DNA of 64,000 bases, from positions 120,197,678 to 120,261,677 of the forward strand of contig NC_073307.1 in assembly GCF_027595985.1 (NCBI RefSeq). Reading direction: 5' to 3'. The notes beneath the pieces were generated by a model. The model did not search any database. It saw only the letters and a list, made by a program, of their open reading frames with translations, and was not told where the DNA came from. The position numbers and the translations under genes were made by a program. The number at the start of each line of letters is the position of its first letter. The stretch's first letter is position 1. Origin of the DNA: Sorex araneus. Its lineage: Eukaryota > Chordata > Mammalia > Eulipotyphla > Soricidae. Below, piece by piece: positions 52,081 to 61,720 of the stretch.

Positions 52081-52087
52081 TTTTATT

Positions 52088-52156
52088 ATGATCATTCTTG
52101 GCTGGATGCTTTTAGTTAGATTAGCATGGTACACGGGCACATTTCCAGAGTTGATG
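52088..52156 (+). CDS. MISFA: MISFA/Kastor-like micropeptide, coding exon 1
   Basis: Twenty-three codons starting MIILGWMLL and ending GTFPELM, followed directly by a consensus GTAAGT donor. This closely matches the N-terminus I recall for human MISFA/SPTY2D1OS (MIVLGWM...GTFPELM), which in mouse is the sperm micropeptide Kastor, a single-pass protein of the outer mitochondrial membrane that binds VDAC and is needed for the mitochondrial sheath. The hydrophobic run fits a membrane anchor. The location upstream of UEVLD is as expected in mammals. An Arg (R11) sits inside the hydrophobic stretch. The exon ends in phase 0. The matching second exon appears damaged, so the shrew product may be altered. 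Confidence 0.75.
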
Positions 52157-52486
52157 GTAAGTAATGACCCTATCTATAGATCCCAGCCCTCATTTACCCT
52201 CCATCAGGATTTCTGATCAAATGGGGAAGAGTTAAAAATCTTACCATTAATCTGAAATGAGCATGTGATATCCTCAATTGCCAGACTGCTTCCCATCAGA
52301 TTGAGATATCTGTCTGCCAGATGCCCCATCCCCCATGGGGTTCATCACTTACTGTGTTATGGAATGTATACATGTGTGCTGGAAAGAAAGCATGCCTGAT
52401 TTCCAGATTTCATACTAAGTAAACCAGCGGTTGCTGGTAGTAATGGGAATGTCGGCATTGGTGAGACCTTTCGATGACCTTCATGT

Positions 52487-53262
52487 TGATGTTGGTGGGC
52501 CCCATGAGTGACTTATGTGAAGCAGAAGGAGAAAGACGGTCACTTTCTCCCCAACCGCCTCTACCACCCGGGACCCAGAGTTACTGGGCTCTTTTCTCAC
52601 TCGAGGAAAAGAATTTCAGGAGTAGACAAGCAGTGAAGTAAACAGATTTTATTTAGAGGTTTCTGAGGGAAGGAGGAAGAGATAAGTGGGAGAGAGAATA
52701 GTAAGAATAAGGCGCTCAAGAGAGAACATGGGCTTCTCCAAGGGTGGAGGAAGCTCTACACACATCCTAGCACTGGACACAAAAGCATGAAAGTACACAT
52801 CTCAAGGGGGGAGATGCGGGCGACACATGTGCTCGGGCACTACATGTGCTCGGGCACTACATGTGCTCGGCCACGTGGGCACAAGCAGCACATGGGCTCA
52901 GACAGCATATGCGCACACTTCCTTTGTTCAAGGTGTCTTTTATAGGGTCTCTTCAACCTACCCCCATGTGGGGGCTTCTTCCCAGGTAAAAGTCCGTTGC
53001 TAAGAAGGTTACCAGGGAGGTTGGGAGTGGTGATGGTCTTCTTCATAGTCTGGATCACATTTTAATCAGTTTAAGGGAGAGGTGAGGGAATTAGAGGAGC
53101 TTCATGGGGAGGGATCCAACCTCCTCAGGGTCTGCTGAAGGTCTTATCAGATCTGTTTTCTGTATCCACAGGGTGGGTCAGTCTCAGGATTCTCCTTCCC
53201 GGAGACTTTGTTAATCTAAGTTTCATTGTCAAGGGCCTTTCCCTATCTACCTGCCTACATCA
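52487..53262 (-). mobile_element. Solo LTR of an endogenous retrovirus, 776 bp
   Basis: Bounded by TG...CA (seen on the minus strand as TGATGTAGG...CCAACATCA) with a 4-base TSD ATGT at 52483-52486 and 53263-53266. In the minus direction it has a TATA-like CTATAAAAGACACC (52945-52932) and then AATAAA (52653-52648) in the correct U3-R order. U3 holds 17-base tandem repeats ending GTGCTCGGGC (about 52830-52870). No internal gag/pol/env sequence flanks it, so it is a recombined solo LTR. Several kb of non-viral DNA flank it on both sides. Confidence 0.8.
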
Positions 53263-53269
53263 ATGTCAC

Positions 53270-53590
53270 CATACAGAGGCAGTTACTTACTGGGCTGAGT
53301 AGAATGGTGTGAACTCCCAGGATGATCCAAGGGTGGGCACAGATGCAAATCATGTAAAGGAGGTGGGGGACCATGGCAAAAAAATTGAGGTCAACCAATG
53401 AAACAGGCTACACAGGAAGGAAACCTGGTTGAAGCGGGCTGTGTTTGAAAAGAGGTGAAGAACCACTGGAGAGCCCATTTGCTTTTAAGTTTCTCTCTAA
53501 TTTAGACTCCAAATCTGAGGTAGAGAGAGAGAGGTGGCATGAGAAGGCACAACTGAGCACAACTGACACTTCGGATAAAAATTGGCAACT
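53270..53590. other. Sequence right of the solo LTR
   Basis: Nothing recognised. Confidence 0.35.
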
Positions 53591-53592
53591 GT

Positions 53593-53765
53593 GGGGCTGG
53601 AGTGATAGCACAGTGGGTAGGGCATTTACCTTGCACGTGGTCGACCTGGGTTTGATCCCCAGCATCCCATATGGTCTCCTGAGCACCGCCAGGAGTAATT
53701 CCTGAGTGCAAAGCCAGGAGTAACCCCTGTGTGTCGACAGGTATGACCCAAAAAGCAGAAAAGAA
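53593..53765 (+). mobile_element. Young SOR SINE
   Basis: Near-consensus, flanked by 'ttggc(a/c)act' words. Confidence 0.93.
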
Positions 53766-54070
53766 AATTTGGCCACTGTTGCGTGAATGTTCATGCGGTA
53801 GGAGGTACTGAGATAAGGAACACGGAAGAAATGTGTTTCATGGAGGCCCAAGGCTCTCTCTGACTCTTGGCAAAGGTAGAGAGCCCCCTGATCTCCTTTT
53901 ATTGACCATGGTAACCTCTAAAGGGTGCAATACAGTGATGTCACCAAAGGCATCAAAAGAAGTTATAGGAAGAACATTGAGGCAGTAGAATATGTTGTTT
54001 CCTTGTACCTGCAGGCTTGTAGCCTGGGGAAAAAGATACAAAGCCAAAACTGAAACCTTTCTTGGGCTAC
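53766..54070. other. Unique sequence left of the minisatellite
   Basis: Nothing recognised. Confidence 0.35.
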
Positions 54071-54072
54071 AG

Positions 54073-54268
54073 GCACTTGGATTTACATCCCAAAGACTAG
54101 GCTGGGTGCCCACCTAAAATCTACACTTCAGATACAAGCTGGGCAGGCACCTGATATCTACATCCCAAAGACTAGGCTGGGCCAGAGCCTGCATTTTGCA
54201 ATCTCAAAGGTCAGGCCTGGCTAACACCAGAGATCTGCATGTCAAAGACCAGCCGGGTTCCTGTGAGA
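54073..54268 (+). repeat. Degenerate ~39-bp minisatellite, about 5 copies
   Basis: Units share 'atctacatcccaaagac' then 'aggctggg' and end near 'cacctg' or 'gagcctg'. Starts fall near 54079, 54117, 54154, 54191 and 54231. Copies 1 and 3 are the most alike, and the last is the most diverged. Confidence 0.75.
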
Positions 54269-54494
54269 GAAGGAAAACTGCTCTTTTCAATATACTGAAA
54301 TTATTTTTCTGAAGGCAGCTTGAAGGAGGAAAATGTTCCTGTCTGTAGTACAGTCTACGTGGGCTCACCCTGATAGCTCAGTCCATCCCCAACAGGTCAC
54401 TGTGAGTGGGTGGTCAGGGCTGGATTCTTCCATTTCCAGAAAACTTGGTAGCAGCTTGATATCTCGAGAGAGTTTATATTCCTCTGGGAAATAT

Positions 54495-54640
54495 ATCACT
54501 GTATCACTGTCATCCTGTTGCTCATCGATTTGCTCAAGTGGGCACCAGCTTGCCGGGCTCTCTGAGAAGGGTGGAGGAATCGAACCCGGGTGGCAGCATG
54601 CAAGGCAAACGCCCTACCGCTGTGCTGCAGCCCAAACCAA
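54495..54640 (-). mobile_element. SOR-B SINE, internally deleted
   Basis: 'tgtatcactgtcatcctgtt' joined directly to 'agcttgccgggctctctgag' and the SOR head complement. Confidence 0.85.
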
Positions 54641-54694
54641 ATTACATCAACATATTAATATATGTCACTATACTAATTCACTGCCCTATATGGG

Positions 54695-54795
54695 ACAGGA
54701 GAGACAGCTCAGAGGGCTGGAGCATATGTTTTGCATGCAGGATCCCTGGGCATTCTCCCCCAGGCAGAAAGCCAGAGCATAGATACAAGTAACGT
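54695..54795 (+). mobile_element. Partial SOR SINE
   Basis: 'ggagagacagctcagagggc' head, then lost. Confidence 0.55.
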
Positions 54796-54818
54796 GTGAA
54801 ACTGCTGGTGTGATGAGC

Positions 54819-55184
54819 TTACATGTACTCAGTCTCCAGAGGCTCTCCCCATATCTGCACCCGCATAAGACCCGAAACGCACCCTGTTCCTACCTGGCTG
54901 TGGTTGGGTGCATGCAGGTACACCCCCAGACAGAGTCCCATGGGAGAGGAATATGCAAATCGTAATTTGTGTCCAGTCCCAGTGGTGAGCCAAAGGTCTT
55001 TAGTTACAGGGACAAACTCCAGCATGTCAACCACCATGAGGCACATTTGACCCTTGTAAGACCACATACACTCTAAAAGGGGAAATGATTGAAATACTTG
55101 GAGAAAGAATTCTGTGCATACTGCCAGTGTCAGTAAGCCAGGTTCAAAGATTTGATAATAATCACTCATCAGTATCCTTTTCAA
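54819..55184 (-). other. Unassigned 121-codon open frame
   Basis: Open on the minus strand with a Cys/Gly-rich second half and no low complexity or SINE content. It does not resemble a family I know, has no visible conserved motif, and may be chance or an eroded retroposed segment. Confidence 0.2.
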
Positions 55185-55234
55185 GGATTGTTTCTAATTA
55201 CTATTTCTCCCATAGGCTTTATAATAAATTCAAC

Positions 55235-55960
55235 TGGAACTTTTTTAAAAAAATTATTTTATTTTTATAAAGTTCATGATTTATTACATTCAATATTCCA
55301 ACACTAATCCCAATGCCATTACACTTTCCTACCCTCATTATTTCCAATTTTCCCAATTACCACCCAAGAATGCCCCAAAAGCAGTCCCTAAACAATTTAT
55401 AATGCTTATTATATATTTTGCTAAATTATAAAAAATAATTTGCTAAAAATGATCAACAAAGATTTCCTTAGAAGAAAGTGTATGAAGATTATGTATCTCA
55501 CCCTGGAACTGTTAAGCCCTTATATAAGTGATTATTAACATGTTACAGGTTAATCCTTACATGTTAATATTTTCATAATCGAGATTGGTTGCCTTCTGCT
55601 TTACATCCCATCCAATGTGGTGTGATACTTCTGGTATATCAGTGGTGTAGAGTTTGAGATGGCTCTAAGAATTCTAAAATTTTGAATGAGGTAATACAGT
55701 TGGAATAAAATTTTTATCTGGATGGTGATTTTGAGGTCCAAAAGCAGCTCTACAGCTTGTTGATCTCTTTTGAGATTTATTTATGAGTCTCTGGATCAAG
55801 GTCAGTTAATGAGATTATATGGCGCCAGAGGCAGTTCCTTGGCATGACCACCAGGCTTCCAGAAGAACAGAGAGATGGGGTGTGAGGTAGCCCATTCCCG
55901 ACTTCCTGAAACCATGGAAATTTTGTAGACTGGCACTTTTACTGTCCCTTTTGGCAGATC
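55235..55960. mobile_element. L1-type insertion with inverted 5' part
   Basis: 55241-55380 is a minus-strand 3' end ('cattcaatattccaacacta'). 55560-55960 is the same family in plus orientation ('tctctggatcaaggtcagtt'). Both halves match the continuous minus-strand element at 14.2-14.8 kb. Confidence 0.55.
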
Positions 55961-55974
55961 TGAAAATGAATTGA

Positions 55975-56235
55975 GTTGATGTCCTGACTTGCAATTTACT
56001 TGCTATGTGATCTTGGGAAAATTTAACCTCTCTGAGTCAGTTTTTTTTGTTTTGTTTTGTTTTATGGACTACACCCAGTGGTGTTTGGGGTTCTATATCA
56101 GAGGTCAAGGATCGAACTGGGTTTGCCACATGCAGGGAAAATGCCCTACCCATTGTTCTATCTTTCCAGTCTCATACTTTTCATTTGTGTAACAGCTATA
56201 TCTCAATATCTTACTATTTTAGTGAGGATTACATT
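55975..56235 (+). mobile_element. MIR split by an old SOR SINE
   Basis: MIR core 'gctatgtgatcttgggaaaa' (55998 on) is cut by a minus-strand SOR (56041-56172) and resumes 'tcatttgtgtaacagctata'. Confidence 0.6.
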
Positions 56236-56289
56236 TGTGGATTTATATAGAATATATGTCTTTTTAAAAAAATTTTATTAGTCAATCAC

Positions 56290-56562
56290 TGGGCTGGAGT
56301 GATAGCACAGCGGTTGGGCATGCTACCTAGTAGAGAATGTTGGGAGGCCGACCCTTCGTCTCCAAGAGGGACGAGTTCGATTTCTCCGTCCCTCTTGGAG
56401 AGCCCGGCAAACTACCGAGAGTATCGAGCCCTCGAGGCAAGCTACCTGTGCGTATTGGATATGCCAAAAACAGTAACAATGTCTCTCAATGAGAGACATT
56501 GAGAGACGTTACTGGTGCCCGCTCGAGCAAATCGATGAGCAATGGGATGACAGTGATTAGTG
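56290..56562 (+). mobile_element. SOR-B SINE
   Basis: 'gggctggagtgatagcacag' to 'gagcaaatcgatgagcaatg' with local duplications of the 'aagagggac' and 'gagagacatt' words. Confidence 0.88.
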
Positions 56563-56885
56563 AATCACCGTGGGGTAAGTTACAAACTTATGAACTTTCA
56601 TGTTTGTATTTAGTTTACATCCCTCCACCAGTGCCCATTCTCCTCCACCAATGATCCCAGTATCCCTCCCACCACCCCATCCCAACCCCCACCACCCCAT
56701 CCTGCCTCTGCGGCAGGGCATTCCCTTTTGTTCTCTCTCCTGTTGGGTGTTGTAGTTTGCAACAGAGGTATTGAGTGGCCATTATGTTCGGTCTATAGTC
56801 TACTTTTGGCATGCAGCTTTCAACTCGAGTGGGTCCTCCCAACATTCTCTACTAGGTATTCCCTTCTCTGTCTCTGCTGACTTAG
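56560..56885 (-). mobile_element. L1-type LINE 3' end, minus strand
   Basis: 'gaatcaccgtggggtaagtt' and 'catccctccaccagtgccca' are the complement of the 33.2-kb copy; a CCACC-rich stretch follows. Confidence 0.65.
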
Positions 56886-56909
56886 AATATATGTCTTTAA
56901 TTAATTGGT

Positions 56910-57000
56910 TGATTGATTTTTGCAGTGCCTGGGATTGAACCCAGCACCTCTAACATACAAGACATTTGTTCTACCACCAACCATCTCCCTAGCCCATCTT
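56910..57000 (-). mobile_element. Old SOR SINE fragment
   Basis: 'gcctgggattgaacccagca' to 'accatctccctagcccat'. Confidence 0.6.
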
Positions 57001-57365
57001 ATAACATAGCTTCACAGTGTTTTATAAATGCTAACTTAACAACTAAGCAAAACATGAACCTATCAACAAAGACTTATTGTGCCAGCAAACTTAACTATTA
57101 TCCAATGCCAATTTAGCTGATAGGTACAGTTACCCATAAATCAGCTCATTTGTGAAACTGGGTTACAAGCATAGATCTCTGCATTTAATAGTCTCTCCAA
57201 ATTCCACAGGACCAGCCTGCCTCTAGGAAACATCACTAGCAGTGTCCCTTTTCAGCCAGTGTTCCTGGTATCTGCATCCCAACTGGTATTCAGAACTGCT
57301 CTTCAAACATATTCACTTTATTAAAGAAATTTTCTGAGAATATTAGTGATATAAAAGTCACAGGT
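57001..57365. other. Unique sequence
   Basis: Nothing recognised. Confidence 0.35.
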
Positions 57366-57367
57366 TT

Positions 57368-57515
57368 GGGGTGGAGAGTTAGTACAATGTTTAAAGTGTT
57401 ATCCTCACATGTGCCTGACCTGGGTTCAATCCCCAGCACCACACATGGTCCCTCAAACCCCTCTAAGACTGATCCCTAAGGACCACCAGGTGTGGTTCCC
57501 CTCCCAAAATAATAA
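57368..57515 (+). mobile_element. Old SOR SINE
   Basis: 'gggtggagagttagtacaat' to 'accaggtgtggttcccctcc'. Confidence 0.65.
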
Positions 57516-57615
57516 AAGTTAGAAGTTAGTTTTTCTGGAAAGCTACTCCAGAAGGCAAGGTATCTAGTCCCAGCTTCAGGTACACAGAGAGTAAAACATG
57601 ATGGGATTTTGTTGT

Positions 57616-57616
<1 letters not shown>

Positions 57617-57693
<77 letters not shown>

Positions 57694-57752
57694 TTCCTTC
57701 CTTCCTTCCTTCCTTCCTTCCTTCCTTCCTTCCTTCCTTCCTTCCTTCCTTC

Positions 57753-57800
<48 letters not shown>

Positions 57801-57882
57801 TTTCTTTTCTTTCCCTTCCTTCCTTCCTTCCTTCCTTCCTTCCTTCCTTCCTTCCTTCCTTCCTTCCTTCCTTCCTTCCTTC

Positions 57883-57932
<50 letters not shown>

Positions 57933-57987
57933 CTCTCTTTCTTTTCTTTCCCTTCCTCCCTTCCTTCCTTCCTTCCTTCCTTCCTTC

Positions 57988-58078
<91 letters not shown>

Positions 58079-58081
58079 TTT
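57617..58081 (+). repeat. Compound (TTTC)n/(TTCC)n microsatellite, ~465 bp
   Basis: Polypyrimidine on the plus strand, with alternating blocks: TTTC, TTCC, TTTC, a short irregular TTTTCTTTCCC break, TTCC, TTTC, CTCTCTTTC break, TTCC, TTTC. Long Phe/Leu/Ser and Lys/Glu frames over it are artefacts. Confidence 0.97.
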
Positions 58082-58259
58082 TAATCTCCACTTGCCTCAG
58101 AATTTCTATGAGAATATTGTACCAACACAGACTTCACTTCGGGTGGAGATATGGATATCCTTCTGCACTGCATATTTAATTAGGTGAACCACTGCCACAT
58201 TCTGTGATCCTGACCAAATCACTGAAACTAATCTGTGAATCAGTTTGTCCAGCTGTGTT

Positions 58260-58440
58260 GGGGCCGGAGCGATAGCACAGAGGGTAGGGCATTTGCTTTT
58301 CACGCGGCCGACCCGGGTTCAATCCCCGGCATCCCATATGGTCCCCCAAGCACCGCCAGGAGTAATTCCTGAGTGCAGAGCCAGGAGTAACCCCTGAGCA
58401 TCGCTGGGTATGACCCAAAAAGCAAAACACAACAACAAAA
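58260..58440 (+). mobile_element. Young SOR SINE
   Basis: TSD CAGTTTGTCCAGCTGTG on both sides. Confidence 0.95.
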
Positions 58441-58654
58441 AATACCAGTTTGTCCAGCTGTGATATGCACAAAAGACCCCCTTTTCCTTCTCGTCCCTCC
58501 TCAGGAAAGTAGTGAGATTGGCTTTGCTTGATAAGTTTAAACCATGCCATTTCACAAAAGTACACAATTTTTCTTATTTGAATAATCTCAGAATAGTATT
58601 AAAGTCTTTGCTGGTAAGTATGCCTCGCCAGGATTAATCCTCCCAATTAATTTT

Positions 58655-58822
58655 TTTGCTTTTTGGGTCACACCCAGTGATGCACAGGGGTCACTCCTGG
58701 CTCTGCACTCAGGAATTACCTCTGGTGGTGCTCAGGGAACCATATGGGATGCTGGGAATTGAACCCCAGATCGGCCGCATGCAAGGCAAATGCCCTACCC
58801 GCTGTGCTATCGCTCCAGCCCC
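58655..58822 (-). mobile_element. Young SOR SINE
   Basis: Near-consensus minus-strand copy, about 200 bases before the MISFA exon 2 remnant. Confidence 0.95.
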
Positions 58823-59002
58823 TTTGGTGTTTTTTTTTTTGCATCTGATTCTATAAAGCTAGTCCTCATTTGGCAGTGGTACCTTCTGGACCCTAACCCG
58901 TCATAGGAGAACAAGCCTCTCTTCAGCCCTATCATACTTGACCCCTCACCAGCTGTCTCATAGTTGCTGCTTACCCAGACTGGTCCTTAAGGTCACAAGA
59001 GC

Positions 59003-59010
59003 TGATGTCA
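59003..59010 (+). promoter_or_regulatory. CRE-like octamer upstream of the 41-aa ORF
   Basis: TGATGTCA differs by one base from the CRE consensus TGACGTCA and lies 227 bases upstream of the micropeptide ATG. CRE/CREM sites drive many postmeiotic testis genes, so the site is noted, but one octamer is weak evidence. Confidence 0.2.
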
Positions 59011-59026
59011 TAATTGGCACCTCCCC

Positions 59027-59110
59027 CCTCCCCACCTCAAATGGCCATCGCAAGTCACTGAAGTTCAGACTAGACCACACAGCTCTTCAGGCAGGAGCTA
59101 TCATGTTGGA
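59027..59110 (+). pseudogene. MISFA: Probable remnant of MISFA/Kastor coding exon 2
   Basis: From 59027 the frame reads PPHLKW, and nine codons later EVQ. The human second exon, as I recall it, begins PPTLKW, with PVQ at a similar distance. Then, shifted by one base, the frame reads TQLFRQ against human TQLRRR. No AG acceptor directly precedes the PP codons; the preceding bases are an unbroken C/T-rich run. Read literally, the exon has lost its acceptor and carries a one-base frame change. It lies just upstream of the Polluks-like ORF, as expected if both peptides come from one transcript. The homology is from memory of the human protein, so confidence is moderate. Confidence 0.45.
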
Positions 59111-59236
59111 CCGCCCACTATCAGGTCTGGCATGAAGACAGCCGAGTTCCCAGGACTCGGGGACTAGAACACCTCACCTTTCACAACCACCCATTTCTCC
59201 TTGCACACAACCATCAGCTGAGCCAGAAGCCCTGCC

Positions 59237-60419
59237 ATGATTGTTGTGTTGTGGATGATTCTCATTGCCGGAACAATGTGGAAGGGATATAAGTATCCCC
59301 CTGCAGGGGTAAGTATACCTTTGGCTTTACTCTCTTGTCTGGCTTTGAAATGTATTTCCCCCAGAGAAATGAGCTATCAAAACCCAACTCTAGGGGCTGG
59401 AGCAATAGCACAGCAGGGAGGGCGTTTGCCTTGCATGCGGCCGACCCGGGTTCGATCCCTGGCATCCCATATGGTCCCCTGAGCACCACCAGGAGTGATT
59501 CCTGAGTGCAGAACCAGGAATAACTCCTGAGCATCGCTGGGTGTGACCCAAAAAGAAAATAAATAAATAAATAAATATATTTTTAAAAAACCCAACTCTA
59601 GTAACTTCAAGAACAAATGTTTTTCTCTTTAGAGAAGAAGTTAATATGGCATAACACTTATTATTTACAATCTACATAGAGTTGGGAGAGTCCTACTGTC
59701 TTTTAATGGAAGACCAATTAAAGTCTTTATTTTTGCTCTTTTTTGTTGGGGGGGTCACATCCAGCAGTGCTCAGGACTTACGCCGGACTCTGTGCTCAGG
59801 GATCACTCCTGGAAGGCTTGGGTTGGGGGGACCATATGGGATGCTGGGGATTGATATGGGGTCGTCCTGTGCAAGGCAAGCGCCTTACCTGCTGTAATGT
59901 CACTCAGGCCCCACCTCCAATAAGTCTTTATTCCTTTAAATTCCTTATTATTATTTTTTTTATAATAAACTGGAGGTAGAAGGTAAAGCTATCTCAAACC
60001 CAAAGTCGGAGCTTTCTGTCATTGGCACTAGTTTTGTGTTACCTGACTCTGTGTACTGGGCCTACAATACTTGAGCCCAACTCAGCCCACTCTTCACTCC
60101 CATTAAGGCAATACTGGTCTGTGAAATGGTTCTGGTGGCAGATGTCTCTCCTGTCTCCTGTTCAATTTTGGATGTTTGTCTTTCTCTGACTCCTGACAGT
60201 TCCCATACTGTGAAACCCCTCTGGCAGTGGGATGAGAGGCTTTAGGGGAAGACACAATCACCCGTGCATAGATAGGCCCTTGGCAAGGAGAACACTTATT
60301 TCAACCCCATAGTCTAGCCAAGTGTAGGCAAGATCCATCTGATTTACTTCTTTCCCAACCCCCAGACGACACCGGTGGAAGTAAACAAAGATGATCCTGG
60401 TGAATTAATGCAGCTCTGA
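59237..60419 (+). CDS. Polluks-like 41-aa micropeptide, two exons
   Basis: Exon 59237-59308 encodes MIVVLWMILIAGTMWKGYK then YPPAG, and ends at a perfect GTAAGT donor. Exon 60366-60419 follows a pyrimidine-rich CCCCCAG acceptor and encodes TTPVEVNKDDPGELMQL and a TGA stop. Both join in phase 0, giving 41 residues: a short N-terminal hydrophobic segment, a Lys/Tyr-rich flank and an acidic tail, the layout of a tail-out mitochondrial outer-membrane micropeptide. The ATG is in good context (CTGCCATGA). Mouse Kastor and Polluks come from one locus, and this ORF follows the Kastor-like exons on the same strand. The name Polluks is inferred from position and architecture, not from sequence comparison. 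Confidence 0.6.
59392..59578 (+). mobile_element. Young SOR SINE in the Polluks-like intron
   Basis: TSD AAAACCCAACTCTA on both sides; (AAAT)n tail. Confidence 0.95.
59735..59915 (-). mobile_element. SOR SINE
   Basis: Minus strand, 'gtcacatccagcagtgctca' to 'aatgtcactcaggcccc'. Confidence 0.8.
59920..60360. other. Intron of the 41-aa ORF
   Basis: No repeat recognised; ends in the pyrimidine-rich acceptor of the second exon. Confidence 0.4.
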
Positions 60420-60865
60420 AGCTCACCTGACCAGCTACAAAGAGTTTCTGTTGTTGGTTTCACATAAAGAAATTGCATACCAAGTTGTCACATTTTATGT
60501 CCAGTTAAGCACTTTGAAAGATGGAAGACATGGGATTCTGTTTGCCAGGAACAGTGAGATTTGGAAGGTGGGGCTGTAGTTAAGATGGATATGGGATGGA
60601 GGTAATTGGGTCCCTCTGTTTCTGATCATAGTCTGGAAGACCGGCATTTAGGCTTAGATAACTGGTTCAGTTTGTCTCCTGTGTCCTTAAAGATGGAAAT
60701 CAGAGCTCTTTAGATCTATTTTCCAACTGATGCCTTTCACCTGGGTCCAATGTCTAGGGATGAAAAAAAGAATTCCAAGGACTAAAAAATTTGAGGAATT
60801 TTTAACACAATTATCCTATTTGAGGGGCGGGGCAGTTATCTATTCTTTCTGGGAAAAGGATCTTT
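60420..60865. other. Sequence after the 41-aa ORF, likely 3' UTR in part
   Basis: Unique; no clear AATAAA on the plus strand was found close to the stop codon. Confidence 0.35.
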
Positions 60866-60869
60866 TTGG

Positions 60870-61045
60870 TTTTATTTTGGTTTTTCAGGGGTCATATCCA
60901 GAGATTCTCAAGGTTTACTCCTGGCTCTGCACTCAGGAATTACTCCTGGTGGTGCTCAGGAGACCATATGGGATACCTGGGTCAAATGTGCAGCAGCTGT
61001 ATGCCAGGCAAGCACCCTATCCATTGTACTGTCTCCGTCCCAAGG
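60870..61045 (-). mobile_element. SOR SINE
   Basis: Minus strand, 'gtttactcctggctctgcac' to 'actgtctccgtccc'. Confidence 0.8.
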
Positions 61046-61219
61046 ATCCCATTTTAATATTGGGTGGTAGATACTAAACTACACAGTATCTCAATCCTTA
61101 ACCTACTGAACTGTGTACTGGCCTCAGTTTACAAATGACAGAAATGAAGTTGGAGGTTTAAGCCTAGGTTTAAGTACCTTACTTCCTACAGCTCTAGGTT
61201 GCAGTGTCAAATTTAGACT

Positions 61220-61560
61220 GGGGTCAGTGTTGGAGAGACAGCTCAACCTCTTGCTTTACTTGTGGGAGTTTAATCACTGGCACCAGTTCCCCGAGTGCTG
61301 TCCGGAACACCCCCCACCCATCCAAAAGCCAAAAACTAAGATTTGGGGCCTTTGGCTTTGCACATTTTGTGCCTAGGAAAGGAGTCAAGTAAGAGACTGG
61401 GGAATATTTGAGATTTTGGTGGCAGCCCCTTAAGAGTAATTGATGACTAAAAAAGGCAGCCCTATGCAGGAAAGCTAAGGTTCAACTGGGGGTGTCACTA
61501 GTTCTGTGGTAAAACACTGGCTTTGCATGTGTGAGACCCTGGGCTCTGCACTGCAAAACA
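61220..61560 (+). mobile_element. Old SOR SINE fragments
   Basis: Partial copies at 61222-61320 and 61490-61555. Confidence 0.5.
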
Positions 61561-61720
61561 GGAGATTAAATAAATCATACCCCAGTTAAGATATAGTTTA
61601 TGAAACCAAGGATGAGATTCTAAGACCTGTGCAATGGATCCATTGTCCGAACCTGGCATATTTCTTATAAGCCCTCTAGGTGAAAAGTCTTTGCAATTTG
61701 ACTTCAAAGGGGTGAGGGAG

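Noticed and set aside
57576-58187. 171-193 codon Phe/Leu/Ser and Lys/Glu-rich frames
   Set aside because: Translation of the TTTC/TTCC microsatellite, not genes.
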